DNA of 64,000 nt from Dipteris shenzhenensis (GCA_047967505.1 CM106540.1); one strand, 5' to 3'. Counted from the stretch's first letter, positions 31,986 through 43,835 are shown. Notes: generated by a model not told the origin, from the sequence alone. A program made the numbers and translations.

Positions 31986-32722
31986 CTACTCATCCGACTC
32001 TTTGTTGTTATCATCATCGATGTCATCGTCATCATCCTCGCCCTCCTTGTATACAGGTGTGTTTGATCCTTGGCCCTCGTGACCTCTGCATGATCCCTGG
32101 CCCTTGTGACCTCCACTTGATCCATGTCTGTCGTCGATGTCTATGCCAAATCCCTTGAGAACTGCCTCCTCGTCATCACTGCTCACCTCTGATGATGAAA
32201 CGTTCAATATTGCACCCTAAGAGTGAAACCATTTTAATTTGCAATTAGATTGGAACTTAAAGAATAAAACAATTTAAAAAGTGAGATTAAAAGTTGGAGT
32301 AGACTTATACCCCATGAGTAGCCACTGCAGCCCAATCAACTACAACTCCCTATGCCTCCATCTCGAAGAACTAGGCCCTTGCTCCTATATGGAATGCACA
32401 TTTTTTGCTCTTTGTTTGTGGGACGATGACCACAATCATAGATTGCTATGGACACAAATTACAAGAGTTAGATAAAGTGCATGCAATATGTTATAAAACA
32501 AATAGAAGAATAAATTAAATAAGAAGTAGACTTACCACCCATGCCTCAAACGTGGCCCATTCCACTGCCAAGGTATGAAGCACCTACAGTGTGCAACCGT
32601 CTCCTCACAACCTTCTTCTGATTGTCAAACTTTGTGGGTGTGTCCCTCAGCTCCTTCTTCAAAAGCTTCCAGTTACCTTGATTCCCCCCAGTTGGGTTTG
32701 GGTTTCCTCGTCGTGATGGCAT
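31986..32722 (-). pseudogene. Unrecognised three-exon gene with acidic C-terminus
   Basis: Exon 1 (32722-32536) begins MPSRRGNPNPTGGNQGNWKL and LKKELRDTPTKFDNQKKVVR; a frame change leads to LHTLAVEWATFEAWV before GTAAGT. Exon 2 (32445-32311), in phase, reads QSMIVVIVPQTKSKKCAFHI with two TAG codons and ends AAVATHG before GTATAAG. Exon 3 (32216-31986) reads GAILNVSSSEVSSDDEEAV, then Gly/His repeats (GGHKGQGSCRGHEGQGS) and a D-rich end (EGEDDDDDIDDDNNKESDE). Introns are 90 and 94 bp, GT-AG, phase 0. Consistent phases show a former gene. Both stops could be CAG-to-TAG. No family recognised; it may belong to a transposon. Confidence 0.5.
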
Positions 32723-32891
32723 CTCAGAGCTTTGATATGCAATGCTTCAAGACACCACACATGTGTTCTCGCATGTGATGCTCATCGAACTCATACTTGG
32801 GGGGTTAGGGAACTTACTTCTCAATTCTTGCAAGACTGTATGTTTTTTCTCTTCATCTTGGAGCTGCCATTGAAGTGTTATGCCACTCTTG

Positions 32892-32975
32892 CAATGGTGG
32901 CTCATCAACCACCTCATGGCGGTCATTTACTTGAAATGGTGGCTCATCAACCGCCTCATGGTGGTCATCAGTTGA
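32892..32975. repeat. About 42-bp tandem duplication
   Basis: AATGGTGGCTCATCAACC(A/G)C and CTCATGG(C/T)GGTCAT occur twice in tandem with few differences. Confidence 0.8.
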
Positions 32976-34508
32976 CTCCCCTTTTTATTTTCTATGATAT
33001 ATCGACCCATAGTGACCTCATAGCGAAGGTCCTCGAGTGGGGGTGTAGCAAAGCTAGAGCAAGAAATAGTAGAGGGAGTGAGCTCTAGGGTGCCATTGCC
33101 TCTGAGTGGAGAGGACAAGGGACCTGACTGATACTATGTCTCATGACAAAGTGGAGACCTATAGGGATGTGAGTGTGCAGACTCATTTACATCCCTCTAG
33201 CCACCACATTAGCCTCAACCCTTACTACTCTTCCTGGACCTACAATGGGTAAACTCAAGTGATACCCCCTCGGTCGAAGGGGCTACAGGGGATGACTTTC
33301 GAGTAGGTCAAGCCATCGATGGCCCTGATCTACCCCTGAAGGGTGTAGGAGAGGGAATAGCTGAGGTCGTATGGGATAGCATAGAGAAGAATCTTGCTGC
33401 CCCCTCATTGCTCATGGAGGTGACAAACTCATCAGGACTCCCAAACAATGAATCCATGGGGTGCTAGCAAAGGAGTTTCTCGAGGGGTAGTTGAAGCGCT
33501 GGGCCCAAGAGGAGTTGGAATGTGGGGAGTCCACCTAGCATCACCATACAAGTGCATATTGCAACCAAGAAAATATGATAATCCAAGGCTCTTTGCACAC
33601 TGGTAGTAGTACGGAACTCTTCTTGATAGACTTCTTCACTCCAATATGCTACCGACCTCCTACACTCCAAACAAATCCCCAAGCTCCAACAAATTAGGCA
33701 AGGAGAGTACAACACTGACTCCCTCTACTGCATTCTCCATAACACATCCCGAATGCCAATCCTATCTTCGCCATAGCGATCTTGTCCATTGCTCAGAGCC
33801 TCAGAGCTCCACCTTCTGCCACATGGTAGATTGAATCTCACTCTGTTAGGTTTACTTAATCGGTCTTGGTTAAATCTTGTCAGCAAGGATTGGTTTAGTC
33901 TTTGACATGTGGCAAGTAAGATTGAACCATATTTAGGTGGAGGTCACTTTTGGTTAAACTTAGTTAACCTTGGTTAGCCAAGGTGTGGTCACTAGTGTAA
34001 AGGGCTAGTTAATATTGTTCCACATTGCAACCTCATTCACAGTTGCCCTATCATCATGGCAAGTGGCATGTCACCTCAGTTGCCCAGTAAGCATCCATGT
34101 AAGAAGTGCCTTCTAAGCACATTGTCACACAAGCATTCTACGTGTGACTTCCCATTACCACCTCACCATAGGCCACATCATCATTTGTGGGCCTTCTTGA
34201 GATCAAAGTTTGGCATGTCCTTTTGGGAGCCATAACTTTTGATCCAGAGGCAATTTCACAGTGCTCTAAAAAGCAAAATTGCTAGCCAGCTTGTGCTCTA
34301 TGCACTGTCACATCAGATTTCACATTTGATATTTCCACAAGTCAGCATCATCAAAACCTGTTCATCGGAACCACCTCCTGATCGTCTACAGCACACCCAT
34401 CACATAAAATGAATTAAGATAAAATTCTTGTTTTGCATTTCATGCTTTGACATGTAGTCTAGCTATAGACTAGCATTGCCATACAAGAGATCCAACTCCA
34501 CTAAGCGA
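32976..34508. other. No supported gene
   Basis: Mixed-composition sequence. Around 33843-34015 repeats of TTGGTTAA/TTAGTTAACC suggest an old LTR or similar remnant, but borders are not visible. Confidence 0.35.
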
Positions 34509-36330
34509 AGGTAAAACATGAAGTTCTTGAAGACTTTGTATCGGAAAGTAGAGCTGATGTCACTAAAATTCAAGAAGCTCTTGATGTGAGCGGAGTGAGC
34601 AGAAAAGGATATGGTTCAATTTTTAAACATGTGATGTTACCAACACCAGCACAAGCATGGAAGGAACGAGGTCTTCTCAACCAAGAAATTGATAAGTTCA
34701 CTGGATAGTACTTTCATATCAAAAGTGTGTATGAACATGAAAAGGGAAGCACCACATATAATGCTTGGAATAATATTTTTGTAGATCTTGAACAACTATA
34801 GAGACTAATGGTTGAGTTCTATAGTATCACATTTGAAGAAATTATGTAAAGGAGTTTTGAAGTTTGTTGTGAAGCTAGATGAGTGTGAAATTGTCAAGGA
34901 AAAAAAGATAGAAAGAGTTTCTATCACTTTGATGAATCGAGTACTTGATCAATCGATCACAAAGTCTAGCTCAAAGTACTTTAGTGTCCAACCAGAAAAG
35001 CATGTATGGTGGTTGGGCTCATTTGAGGTATGTAAACTATCAGCTTCCAAATCAGCCTTTGTTCAAGATGTTATAAATTTTATATAACGTCTTGCAAACC
35101 TATGGTTTGAAATGATAGGTGAAGACTAAGGACCATGCAATACTTTACTGGGTATTTCATCAAATAGATATACCATCAATCATAAAGAGTCAAGTCCAAG
35201 GATGTCATCTTCATGTTCAAGGGAAGGGTGATTTTCAAATTGCATGGCATATGACAAGTGACCTGAAGACATTGAAGTGTATGTTCAATATAAGCAAAGG
35301 GGGTAACTCAAAGTCTCCTTGCTTGTACTACAGCAAACTAGCACATGTCTTAGACTCTAAATGGTGGGAAAGAGCACCCAACAGAGATAAAGTAGATAAA
35401 AAATTCAAAGCAGTTCTTGAGATCCCATTATGCAGTGTTCACATTTATACATTTGCATGCATTATGTAGGATCATCAAGAAACTAATTTTCCTATATATT
35501 GGATTTGCATGGAAACTTCACCCCGAGAGAAGAAGAAAAGAGGCACTACAATCATTAGAATCAGTGCTATCATAAATTGGTCTCCATGGAGGAGATTTAC
35601 ATATTACAAAGGATCTTTAAAAACCTACAAATGGAAAAGATGCCCCTATCAAGCCACCTATTGGTGGAGTAAAGGCTAGAAGATTTTTATCTCATCCAAA
35701 GAAAAGAAAAATAAATGGCAGTAAAACAACATATCTATCAAGGATAAATAACTTGTGGAGAAATTTACACCATGATGTCAAAGATCATTAGCCAAATAGA
35801 TTGGCAAGAGATGTCAAGGCAAAAGTGTGGAAATGCTTGGACAAGCTTTTTGTTTTTTGTGACCAAGCTACCTGGAGCAAGAATGATCAACAAGCATTTG
35901 AAGAAGCGGTAAAGAGTTTTGGAAAGGCACTGAAAGAGGTTTGGACAGCATGTAACATAACTCACTACATGGTAAGAAAAATATCTTGTTTTTGTGCATG
36001 TATTTTTTTAAGGAAAACAATATTATTTTTATGTATTTCTAATGCCCACTTGCCTATGTATCAAAAAAACATATAAGCTACGATCACCTTCCTTTGTTTG
36101 TAAAAAAATATGGATGCCGTGCAATTTGGTCCACACAAGGAATGGAGAAATCCCACTACATGGCATGAAATGCCTTATTTAGACATACACAACATTTTGG
36201 AGGAAGATAGAAAGACAATAGTTTAAAAGAAGTATTTCAGTGGTTCTATCGAGGCATACTACAAAGGCTTCAAGCCAAGAAGAAAGTCAATAAATCACAG
36301 GTTAAGCTATCTTTTAGATTGACTCAAAAG
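34509..36330 (+). pseudogene. Copy 3 of the transposase-like family
   Basis: Starts near IQEALDVSGVSRKGYGSIFK (HTH-like, as ISTRAYRLIFK in copy 1). Then GVLKFVVKLDECEIVKEKKI and WWLGSFE, intron 1 (35028-35118), VKTKDHAILYWVFHQIDIPS, IAWHMTSDLKTLKCMFNISK, SPCLYYSK (C-x2-Y, second Cys lost), a frame change at CSVHIYTFACALCRIIKKL, IGLHGGDLHITKD, KALKEVWTACNITHYM, intron 2 (35972 to about 36069, acceptor AG lost), YDHLPLFVKKYGCRAIWSTQ and GMEKSHYMA. The acidic positions seen in copy 1 (LDE, SDLK, QGME) are all present here. Several stops (TAA/TAG in exon 1 and near 35576, 35790) and frameshifts make it a pseudogene. Confidence 0.78.
35028..35118 (+). other. Intron 1 of copy 3 (91 bp)
   Basis: GTATGTAAAC donor after WWLGSFE and GAAATGATAG acceptor before VKTKDH, phase 0, at the same position as intron 1 of copy 1. 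Confidence 0.8.
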
Positions 36331-36791
36331 GAAAGAAGGAGGCAAATTTTGGAGAACTCAAATGCAACTTAGTGGAGGCACTAAAAGATATTTGTAAACC
36401 ACAAATGGGTAGATAGCAGCTAACTGCTAAATGTATTTCCTCAATAGTTGTCATTTAATGTAACAAAAAATGTTTGCAATGAACAATGACTTGGATCTTT
36501 CTTGCAGAAGAAGATAGCACTTGTTGTGTCATTGTGTGCAACCATTGAAATATTTGAAATGTAATACATATATTTCTATTTCAAAATGTACATTGTTTTT
36601 GTCACGAATACACATAAAAGAAGTAGGAACTATGCTTTCGATTACAAATTAGGATAGTCCTTTTTTAATTTTTGCATACTAGGTATGCAATAGTATTATA
36701 TGAACAATGCCAAATAAGATATGCACTTTTGTGAGAACTTGCTTTCTATGTAGTTGTTTCCCTATGGTGGTTTTTAAAATTATATACATGT
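36331..36791. other. 3' flank of copy 3
   Basis: AT-rich, no gene and no recognisable terminal repeat. Confidence 0.4.
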
Positions 36792-37035
36792 GTGTGTGTG
36801 TGTGCGTGTGTGTGTGTATGTGTGTGTGTGTGTGTGTGTGTGCTCTGTGTGTGTGTGACTGTGTGTGTGTGTGTATGTATATATGTATGTATGTATGTAC
36901 ATACACACACACACATACAAATACACATATACATAGACATACACATATGCATATACATAGACATATACATAAACATTTACATATACATATACATACATAC
37001 ATACATACACACATTCATCTCACACAAACACATTA
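36792..37035. repeat. (GT)n and (AC/CATA)n microsatellites
   Basis: TG tracts from 36790 to about 36873 followed by TATG and AC/CATA tracts to about 37020. Apparent proteins here are repeats of Cys-Val or Thr-His and are artefacts. Confidence 0.95.
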
Positions 37036-37224
37036 GGTTGAGTGAGAGGGAAATAGGAAAAAGTACATAATATATGTAATTAAAAAGTTTGGAAGTTGTT
37101 CAAACCTAACCTTGATTATTTTTTGCCACAAATACTTATATTTATATTTTCTATTTGATTATATATTATGTGTTTGTGTGTGTGTATTACTAATTTAAAA
37201 TATATAATAAAATAGACCATATAC

Positions 37225-37355
37225 ATAAATAAAGAGATACACACACACATAAATATAAATATAAATATATATATATATACACAACACACACACACACATA
37301 TATACACATATACATATGCATATATATATATAGATACATATATATATACATACAT

Positions 37356-37415
<60 letters not shown>

Positions 37416-37525
37416 GTATACGTTCGTACGGTACATACGTACGTACATACATACATACATACATGCATGCATGCATGCATGCGTACATACATACATATAT
37501 ATGTGTGTGTGTGTGTGTGTGGTTT
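37225..37525. repeat. (AC)n, (CATA)n, (CATG)n microsatellites
   Basis: A mosaic of AC, CATA, ACGT and GCAT tandem repeats ending in (TG)n at about 37500-37520. It includes palindromic GTACGTACGTAC and GCATGCATGCATGC runs. Confidence 0.95.
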
Positions 37526-37537
37526 GAACAACTTGCA

Positions 37538-37815
37538 TAGATTTGGCCACAAGGTCAAAGCATTTTAAGCGTTTCTTGAGGGATGACCTCATGAAAACAA
37601 GACATGGAGAAGTTTTGACCTTATGGCAAAAACTTTTGGGGGAAAAAACTCTTGAATATTTGGCCCCACAAGGTCAAATATTTGTCTCATTCTATTCATG
37701 AGGTCACCCAATAAGGACATGTCTATGGACACTCCAATTAAACTTCTCAATAAAAATTTGGCCACAAGGTCTAAACTTCTCAATAAAGATTTGGCCACAA
37801 GGTCAAAACTTCTCC
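37538..37815. repeat. Dispersed TTTGGCCACAAGGTC repeats
   Basis: ATTTGGCC(A/CC)CAAGGTC occurs at about 37543, 37659, 37757 and 37791. The last two are part of a 34-bp tandem duplication (CTTCTCAATAAA.ATTTGGCC...). Function unknown. Confidence 0.75.
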
Positions 37816-38596
37816 AAATCTTGTTTATAGAGCTCAAGCCTGGGTTTTGGACACTTTCCATGTGGATTCATGCAATGCAATATCACTCAAAATCTCCCTT
37901 AGGAAAACCCATTTGAGCCCACAAAGACCTTGTCATGAATTTGGGAGTGCAAAGGAAAGCAAAGTGCAGCAAGAGGAAGAGAGGATAAGGCTATGAGAGA
38001 AGACCACAACTCATCTACATCTCTACACCACCAGAATGAAGATAGAAACAAGTGGGTTGAGCCAAAAGACCTTTGTCTATTAGCGATCAATCATTTTAGA
38101 AGATGGCTCTCTAGTGACCTTATAGAGGGCCACTTATGCTCTATGCCTTGTTAGCCTTTGTAGGAAGCCACTTGAGCTATAGGCCTTACTGGCCTAACAT
38201 CCTCCACATGCTTGTTGAGACTTCTAAGACACCCCCCTCAATGCCTACATGGCAAAGGAGAGCATCGGAATATAATACTAAGCATACATAGAATAATTAT
38301 AGGAAGTAGGCTATTGTAAGAATAGTTTTTTTAATAAATGAAGATACGAAAAAGACAAACTTTGGTCCCACCTTGGTGAGTTGCCTCGACCACATTTTCA
38401 CATGCTTGCTATGCTTGCTTTGATGTTCCTTCATGTGGATGTTCCTCTAGTCATATAGAGGACCATGTCACTAGCATTTGGAGACCTATAAACCACTTTC
38501 TATTGTTTACTTATTTTCTTTAATAATAAATAGTGGAAGAAATGGCTTCATCTTAACTTTACTTCTTTGTTTCTATTTTTGACTAATGATCATTGA
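37816..38596. other. Left flank of the candidate DNA transposon
   Basis: No supported gene. Ends with ATTGA (38592-38596), which is also found directly right of the element. Confidence 0.4.
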
Positions 38597-38765
38597 CAAC
38601 AACACAAAGCAACTATAGACACGCTTGATAGATGCACAAAATAGCGAGCACATCTATAGGTGTTGCTAAATAGAGAAATTACAGGTGCATCTAACAGTGT
38701 GCCTATTTGCACATGTATTGACGCGTCTATTAGTGCGTTTGATGGACATATAAATCCCGCACCAT
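38597..38765. repeat. Left TIR and subterminal array
   Basis: TIR followed by GCACATCTATAGG, GGTGCATCTAACAG and GACGCGTCTATTAGTGCG type units. Confidence 0.6.
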
Positions 38766-39055
38766 ATCATCAAACACCTCCTCCTCCACGGCTTCATGAG
38801 GTAATGGCAGAGGGCTACTATCACCATCACTCCATGCATCTGTAACAGTCCCTCCTGAAGATCCCATCTCATATCACCGATGCTTTGCCTTCTCACGACG
38901 AGCATAGGGTGACATATGCGGGTGTGGTACTGCATCTTGTATCAAATTAAAACGAGATCATAACTCAAACATATGAACACCAACCACATTTTGCGATGGT
39001 GGATACGGAGGGATTCATCCTCACTGGAGCTACTTATTGAAGATGAAGACATCCT
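38746..39055 (-). pseudogene. N-terminal fragment of a minus-strand gene inside the candidate transposon
   Basis: Complement: MSSSSISSSSEDESLRIHHR (from about 39053), then a likely intron, then MSPYARREKAKHR, a TGA, YEMGSSGGTVTDAWSDGDSS and HEAVEEEVFDDMVRDLYVHQ to a stop. The Ser/acidic beginning and EEVFDDM segment are coherent in one frame. It reads towards the left end of the element and is diverged from the + strand gene. Possibly the first part of a transposase gene whose body is deleted; no catalytic region is present. Confidence 0.4.
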
Positions 39056-39754
39056 ATAAATAAACAACCCAAAAAATTTGCTCTTGTATCAAATATTTAA
39101 TCTTAAAACTCTATGGTGCGTCTAATACCGCATCTAAAACCGTGTCTATTCTGTGGTGCGTGTCTATAGGCGCATCTAAACCATGTTGTAGATGCGCAAT
39201 TAAATGTGCATTTAGACATGTATATAGACGTGCTTATAGATGCAATTTTGAAACCTACTTTTAGCACACTTGCTTTTCTTCATATACTTTTAGCATCGCG
39301 TGGCTTGCCTTGCTATTAATAGACATAGTTTTGAGCATCCACATTTATCTCCAAGCACCCACACTTATCTCTAGGCTTACACAATCATCTCCAAGCACAG
39401 AAGAGAAGAGGGTGAACAAAGAAGAGAAGAAAGAGAAGCAGCTTTGAAGAAGGACAAGAAGCTTCCATACCTCTATGCAAGGTAAGTCTCTTTACAGTTG
39501 ATCTTCTTTGAAAGTTTCTCTCATTGGATTCGTCCTTTGTCGTATCCAAGAAATGAATGTTTTTGGTACTAGTGTTATGCTTTTGTGTCGGGCGCATGTC
39601 CTTTTCGAGTTTTTAGAATAGTCAGTCTGTCAGAGCTTGTCTAAGAGCGCATCTAAGGGCACGTCTATAAATACATCTACTCTATTTTTGGAAACAAATA
39701 GCCGCGTCTATAGACGCGCTGTTATATGCGAAGATAGATGCACTTTGTTATTTT

Positions 39755-40460
39755 TCCCTGGCCTGGCCTTCCCTTCCCTTCCCTTCCCTTTCCTTTCCTT
39801 TCTCTTTCCTCTTCCCTTTGCCTTTCCTCTTCCACTTCCAAGAAAAGGATTGCATATTGAATGATGAAAATAAGTGATTGCATGAATGAAGAAAGGGATT
39901 GCATGAATGATGGAAAGGGATTGCATGATTGAAGAAGGGGATTGCATGAATGATGGAAAGGGAAAGCATGATTGAAAAAAGGGACTGCACTCTATATTTT
40001 CCTCTCTTTTTCCTTCTCTCTTTTATCCTCTCTTTCCTTCTCTTTTCATCTCTCTTTTTCACTTTTATCTCCTCTCTTTTTCTCTCTTTTTTTCTCCTCT
40101 CTTTTCCTCTCTTTTCCTCTCTTTCCTTCTCTTTTCTATCCTCTCTTTCCTTCTCTTTTCGTGGTAATTTTTCTCTCTTATCTCCTCTCTTTTTCTCTCT
40201 TTTTCTCTCCTCTCTTTTCCTCTCCTTTCTCCTCTCTTTAATCCCCACTTTTTCTCTCTTTTTCTCCTCTCTTTTCCTTTCGTTTCTCCTCTCTTTTATC
40301 CCCACTTTTTCTCTCTTTTTCTCCTCTCTTTTCTTCTCCTTTCTGCTCTCTTTTATCCCCACTTTCCTTCTCTTTTCTATTGTCTTTCCTTCTCTCTTTT
40401 TCTCTCTTTTTCTCTTCTTTTTCTCTTCTCAGCTCATCAGTAATCCTCTTTTTTTCTTTT
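39755..40460. repeat. Polypyrimidine (CTTTTC/CTCTTTTC) tract
   Basis: About 450 bp of almost pure C/T on the + strand (39980-40450), preceded by four GGATTGCATGA(A/T)TGA(T/A)G repeats (39846-39970). The open frames on either strand are low-complexity artefacts. Confidence 0.9.
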
Positions 40461-40465
40461 TTCCA

Positions 40466-41912
40466 GTTCATCGTGTGGCCAGGAAGCTCTTTAGGCTCAC
40501 ATGATCTTCGAGAGATCATCTTTCGGGAGTTATATAACCTTTTGGGGCACCCTTCCAGTCCTCAGGAGTTATACGGCTACATGACGGGTACTCTAAACAC
40601 CCCCCAGGAGTAGGCACTATAGACTCCAAACCACCCCAACCCCACACCAGCTGAGATTACCCCAGTGGAGTCAACACAGCCCAGCCAGCTACAGAGCCGA
40701 GCCCCTTCCCCCATGCCATCCTATGCCCCTTCCGCCATGCCATCAGGAGGCCCTTCTGCCTCGCAGAACTGTCAATGTACTCCCATGTAGTCGAGACTCG
40801 GTTCTCTAGCTACGAGTGGTCGACATAGTCCCGTGCAGTTAAGAGTCGCTTCTCCAGCTACGAGTGGCCAGCGTACTTGCTCGACATGACACAATAGCAG
40901 GCCTAGTAGCAAGGAGAGCGGTGGGGGATGCATGGCATAGTGCTTTGGGAGGGGTGGTGGTGGGGAGGATGATTCAGATGATTTAGACGTGCCTCCGGGT
41001 GATGGTACGATCTGCTATGACATCACTCAGACAGAAGGCATCTTGATAGATGCACGAGGGAAGGACATCATGGCCTTCATGCGCTCTGTAATTGCTAACA
41101 ATTACAGAGATTGCTTTATTTACTACAAGACCATCCAAAGAGGTTGGCTGATGAGACCCTCACTGCTATTCACTCTAGGTATCCTAACCCCCCTAATGTT
41201 CAGTTCATAGATAAATGGGCCAAGTCAAATATTGTTACGATACTTAGCAATAAACGATCTTTGCTTAAGAGGTAGGCATTAGCGGAGCTTGCCAGGCTCG
41301 AGGGAGGTCAACCACCAAGGGGCTTGCCCCACACCGCTCACAAGCGTGAGTGGAAGAAAGCAATGAAGTCAGCGAAGGAGGAACCAAGTCCGCAGCATGT
41401 GGAGGCACGAAGGATCCAAATGGAGCAATATGAAAGTGTGCATTTTGGAGCAGGGGGTATTGAATCATGGGAGGCCCAATTTGTAAGTATCGATCTCAAA
41501 TTATATTGTTTATGTAGTTTATTAGGAGGTTGTTTCTTTGTACTAACCCCTCCGCAAATTGTGTCATCTTGCAGCTTGATATCATGGACAGGTATCCTAC
41601 TCCTATCGAGACAGCCTACCACCACCACCATCGCAGAGGAGATACATGGAGGCACTTCTATAATGATGGATTGATTACTAAGGAGCAGTATATCCGGGCT
41701 ATTGGAGCGCCCCTCGAGGTATTTGAAAGTAATTAAATAATGTCAATATTATAAGTAAATATTTGATTTTTCATACATTGATATATGTTGTCCCTTGTTT
41801 ACAGGATCCTGCACAAGAAGATGAGCCGGAAGAAGACGAGGAAAAAGGAGGCAGAGAAGGGAGCGCAGAAGGGAGCGTAGAAGGGAGCGAGGACATGGAG
41901 AACTTAGATTAG
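40466..41912 (+). pseudogene. Unrecognised multi-exon gene inside the candidate transposon
   Basis: Exon 1 region: HDLREIIFRELYNLLGHPSS up to a TAG at about 40616, a Pro/Ser-rich part, GGGGEDDSDDLDVPPGDGTI, DIMAFMRSVIANNYRDCFIY. A one-base loss near 41131 shifts to HPKRLADETLTAIHSRYPNP, FIDKWAKSNIVTILSNKRSL, a TAG (41270), then HKREWKKAMKSAKEEPSPQH and GGIESWEAQF before GTAAGT (41483). Exon 2 (41575-41718) LDIMDRYPTPIETAYHHHHR ... QYIRAIGAPLE; exon 3 (41805-41912) DPAQEDEPEEDEEKGGREGS ... ENLD*. Introns are phase 0, GT-AG. The coiled, basic C-terminal region recalls proteins encoded next to transposases of plant DNA transposons, but no family is assigned. At least two stops and one frameshift. 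Confidence 0.55.
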
Positions 41913-42300
41913 TCGTAGAAGTAGTGCTAGCTACTCTTTTGTGTACTTAAAGCCACTGGCTTGGCTTCGTATATACACTCCTCTTATTTTTGGTACTTGA
42001 CGTGGCTTAGCTTCATGCGATATGTACATACAAGCACTTTTTGAGCTATGAATTAACATACACTCTTTTTATTTTTATTGGCTTTCAATTTTCTTGTGCA
42101 ACGTTCTATCAATTAATGCCTTGTGAACTAAACATTTTGGAGTTGTAATGTTTTATTTGGAATTATAATAGACGTGCTTGCAAGAGTGCTAATTAAAATG
42201 CGGTTGGCTGTAAGAATTGAATTACACAATGTGGAAATGGGATTCCTGTAACTACATAGCATACACAATATACACAGCATTCTGTTCAAGCAGACAAAAT

Positions 42301-42630
42301 TTAAAAAATATTATGTAGCGTGTCTATCAGGGCATCTATAAATGCCTCTATATACGCATCTGTCTTTCGAGAGGCATCTATTTGTGCATCTATAGACGTG
42401 TCTATAAATGCGTCTATAAATGCATTTATGGATGCGTATGTCTGTTTTTTAAAATGTCTAGTAGAACGTCTATTTACGAGTCTATATGCGCATCTATAGG
42501 CGTGTCTGTCTGCTATGTAGACGTCCTGTAGACGCGGGTCTATAGACGCACTAATAGACATGTAAATAGATGCGCCTGTATATTTTTTTTAGTTGAGTAA
42601 ACGCGTCTGTAGGTGCTTTGTCTTGTTGGG
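42301..42630. repeat. Right subterminal array and TIR
   Basis: At least fifteen (A/G)(C/T)GCATCTATA or GCGTCTATAAATGC-type units in both orientations, then the TIR AGGTGCTTTGTCTTGTTGGG. Confidence 0.65.
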
Positions 42631-42635
42631 ATTGA

Positions 42636-43640
42636 TACATTTCGCATGAACATTCATATGAATAATTTTAATTTGGAGTGTATCTCCTGAAGTATCCCAT
42701 GTCTTATATCATTTGAACTATAGGTGATATCATAGACAAAAATAATGATAAAGTCTCTCTTGAAATCTTTAAAGCTATCACGTAAAGAAGAGGTAGCTCT
42801 TTAAATATGCGGGTTGGTCATGGGTTGGTCATTGTATCCCTTCTTTAAAGGAGGGCCCATCACTTTGATTTAACTTTACTTGTCCTTACCCTTTAAATGT
42901 TGATTTTTTAATCAAATTTGCAAGTGGACTCTCCTTGTTGCTTGCTCACTTATAGTCAATGCACATGCATAAGAAATGCGTAGGTGGTTCATGGATCTTA
43001 TTTGTTCACATGCTCTAATAGCCAAGTCCCTTCAATGCATTTAATAGAACTCTTCAATATGTGTAAAGAGCTCTCTGTGTGAAAGTCGACATTTTCCATT
43101 GGCTTGCCCATCCATTTCGAAGCATGGAAGGTGCCTTCAACATAGTGTCAATCCTAGATGCCATCTCTTGATTGGCTGGAGGGGAAATGGCGCTCCAGCT
43201 ACGATGCCTCAAAATTTCCAAAACTTGCTACAAGTGGTGCATTTCAAGCATTGCATGCAATCTGCCTTAAAGTTGATGTACACACTCATGACGTTGCCTG
43301 GCAACTAGAGTTGTAACCAAAGTTGCTCTCTTCGTGTTGAGGTCCTTATTTGGAAGGCGCTAGCTTCATACTATGAAATGGAAGACAAAGCAATAGAGAT
43401 GACATAAGCACTGACAAATAGAGATGGTGAGGTTTGCAGATTTCTGCAGCACCTAGGCGACATTGAAGGCTGATGAACGAAGGGTGGGCAGGGCACCACG
43501 TGGCTCTGTTTGGTCAAGTTCGCTGCAGACGCGTTATGCCAATCGTCAGCGTAGGATAGATATCAAAGGCTAAAGCCATAACTGCACCAGTGCTGCTGAC
43601 GCGGAAAGACAATCGAACTTTCTCACGTCTTTCGCTACCA
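42636..43640. other. Intergenic sequence upstream of the BAHD gene
   Basis: No supported gene or element in this stretch. Confidence 0.4.
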
Positions 43641-43654
43641 ACGATGCGTCGTAC

Positions 43655-43835
43655 TAAAGAACAATCGAACTTGTCCTGTACTACCGCTGCGAGCGACTAC
43701 TTAAATGATGCTAAGGACTAACAAGGGTGGAGAGAAAACCCGTGGGAAACTTGCTCACCAAAGAACACTCGAGTTCCTCACGTCTTTTAACTAACACTGC
43801 AAGCGACTACATAAAGGATGCTAAGGACTAAAGAA
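43655..43835 (+). promoter_or_regulatory. Duplicated promoter segment of the BAHD gene
   Basis: GAGCGACTACTTAAATGATGCTAAGGACTAA (43691-43721, shown here as positions with core GCGACTAC..AAA.GATGC) is repeated at 43801-43831 with ACATAAAGG. Upstream copies share CGA(A/G)TT..TC(A/C)..T and the period is about 110 bp. Each unit carries a TATA-like box (CTTAAAT and CATAAAG). The second lies about 200 bp before the ATG and is the better promoter candidate; the AG-rich tract 43937-43990 would be in the leader. Confidence 0.5.

Larger units (their letters stand above)
38597..42630. mobile_element. Candidate DNA transposon with palindromic-motif arrays
   Basis: The left end CAACAACACAAAGCAACTAT and the inverted right end CCCAACAAGACAAAGCACCT share about 22 of 27 positions. 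Both are flanked by ATTGA (38592-38596 and 42631-42635), a possible 5-bp target duplication. Just inside both ends, and again at 39108-39260 and 39635-39730, lie arrays of a motif close to GCGTCTATAGACGC; a perfect CGCGTCTATAGACGCG palindrome sits at about 39703-39718. Subterminal arrays of short motifs are typical of En/Spm (CACTA)-type and some other DNA transposons, where they bind transposase. Two divergent broken genes lie inside. The TIR ends are offset by two bases, so borders are tentative. Confidence 0.6.

Noticed and set aside
36679-37592. Cys-Val, Thr-His and Tyr-Met repeat proteins
   Set aside because: Products of GT/AC and CATA microsatellites in all frames.
39748-40519. Lys/Glu/Arg-rich open frames on the minus strand and Phe/Ser/Leu frames on the plus strand
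   Set aside because: They lie in a polypyrimidine tract; the absence of stops is due to composition.
38597-42630. Firm assignment to the CACTA (En/Spm) superfamily
   Set aside because: The ends do not start with CACTA and no transposase domain is present.
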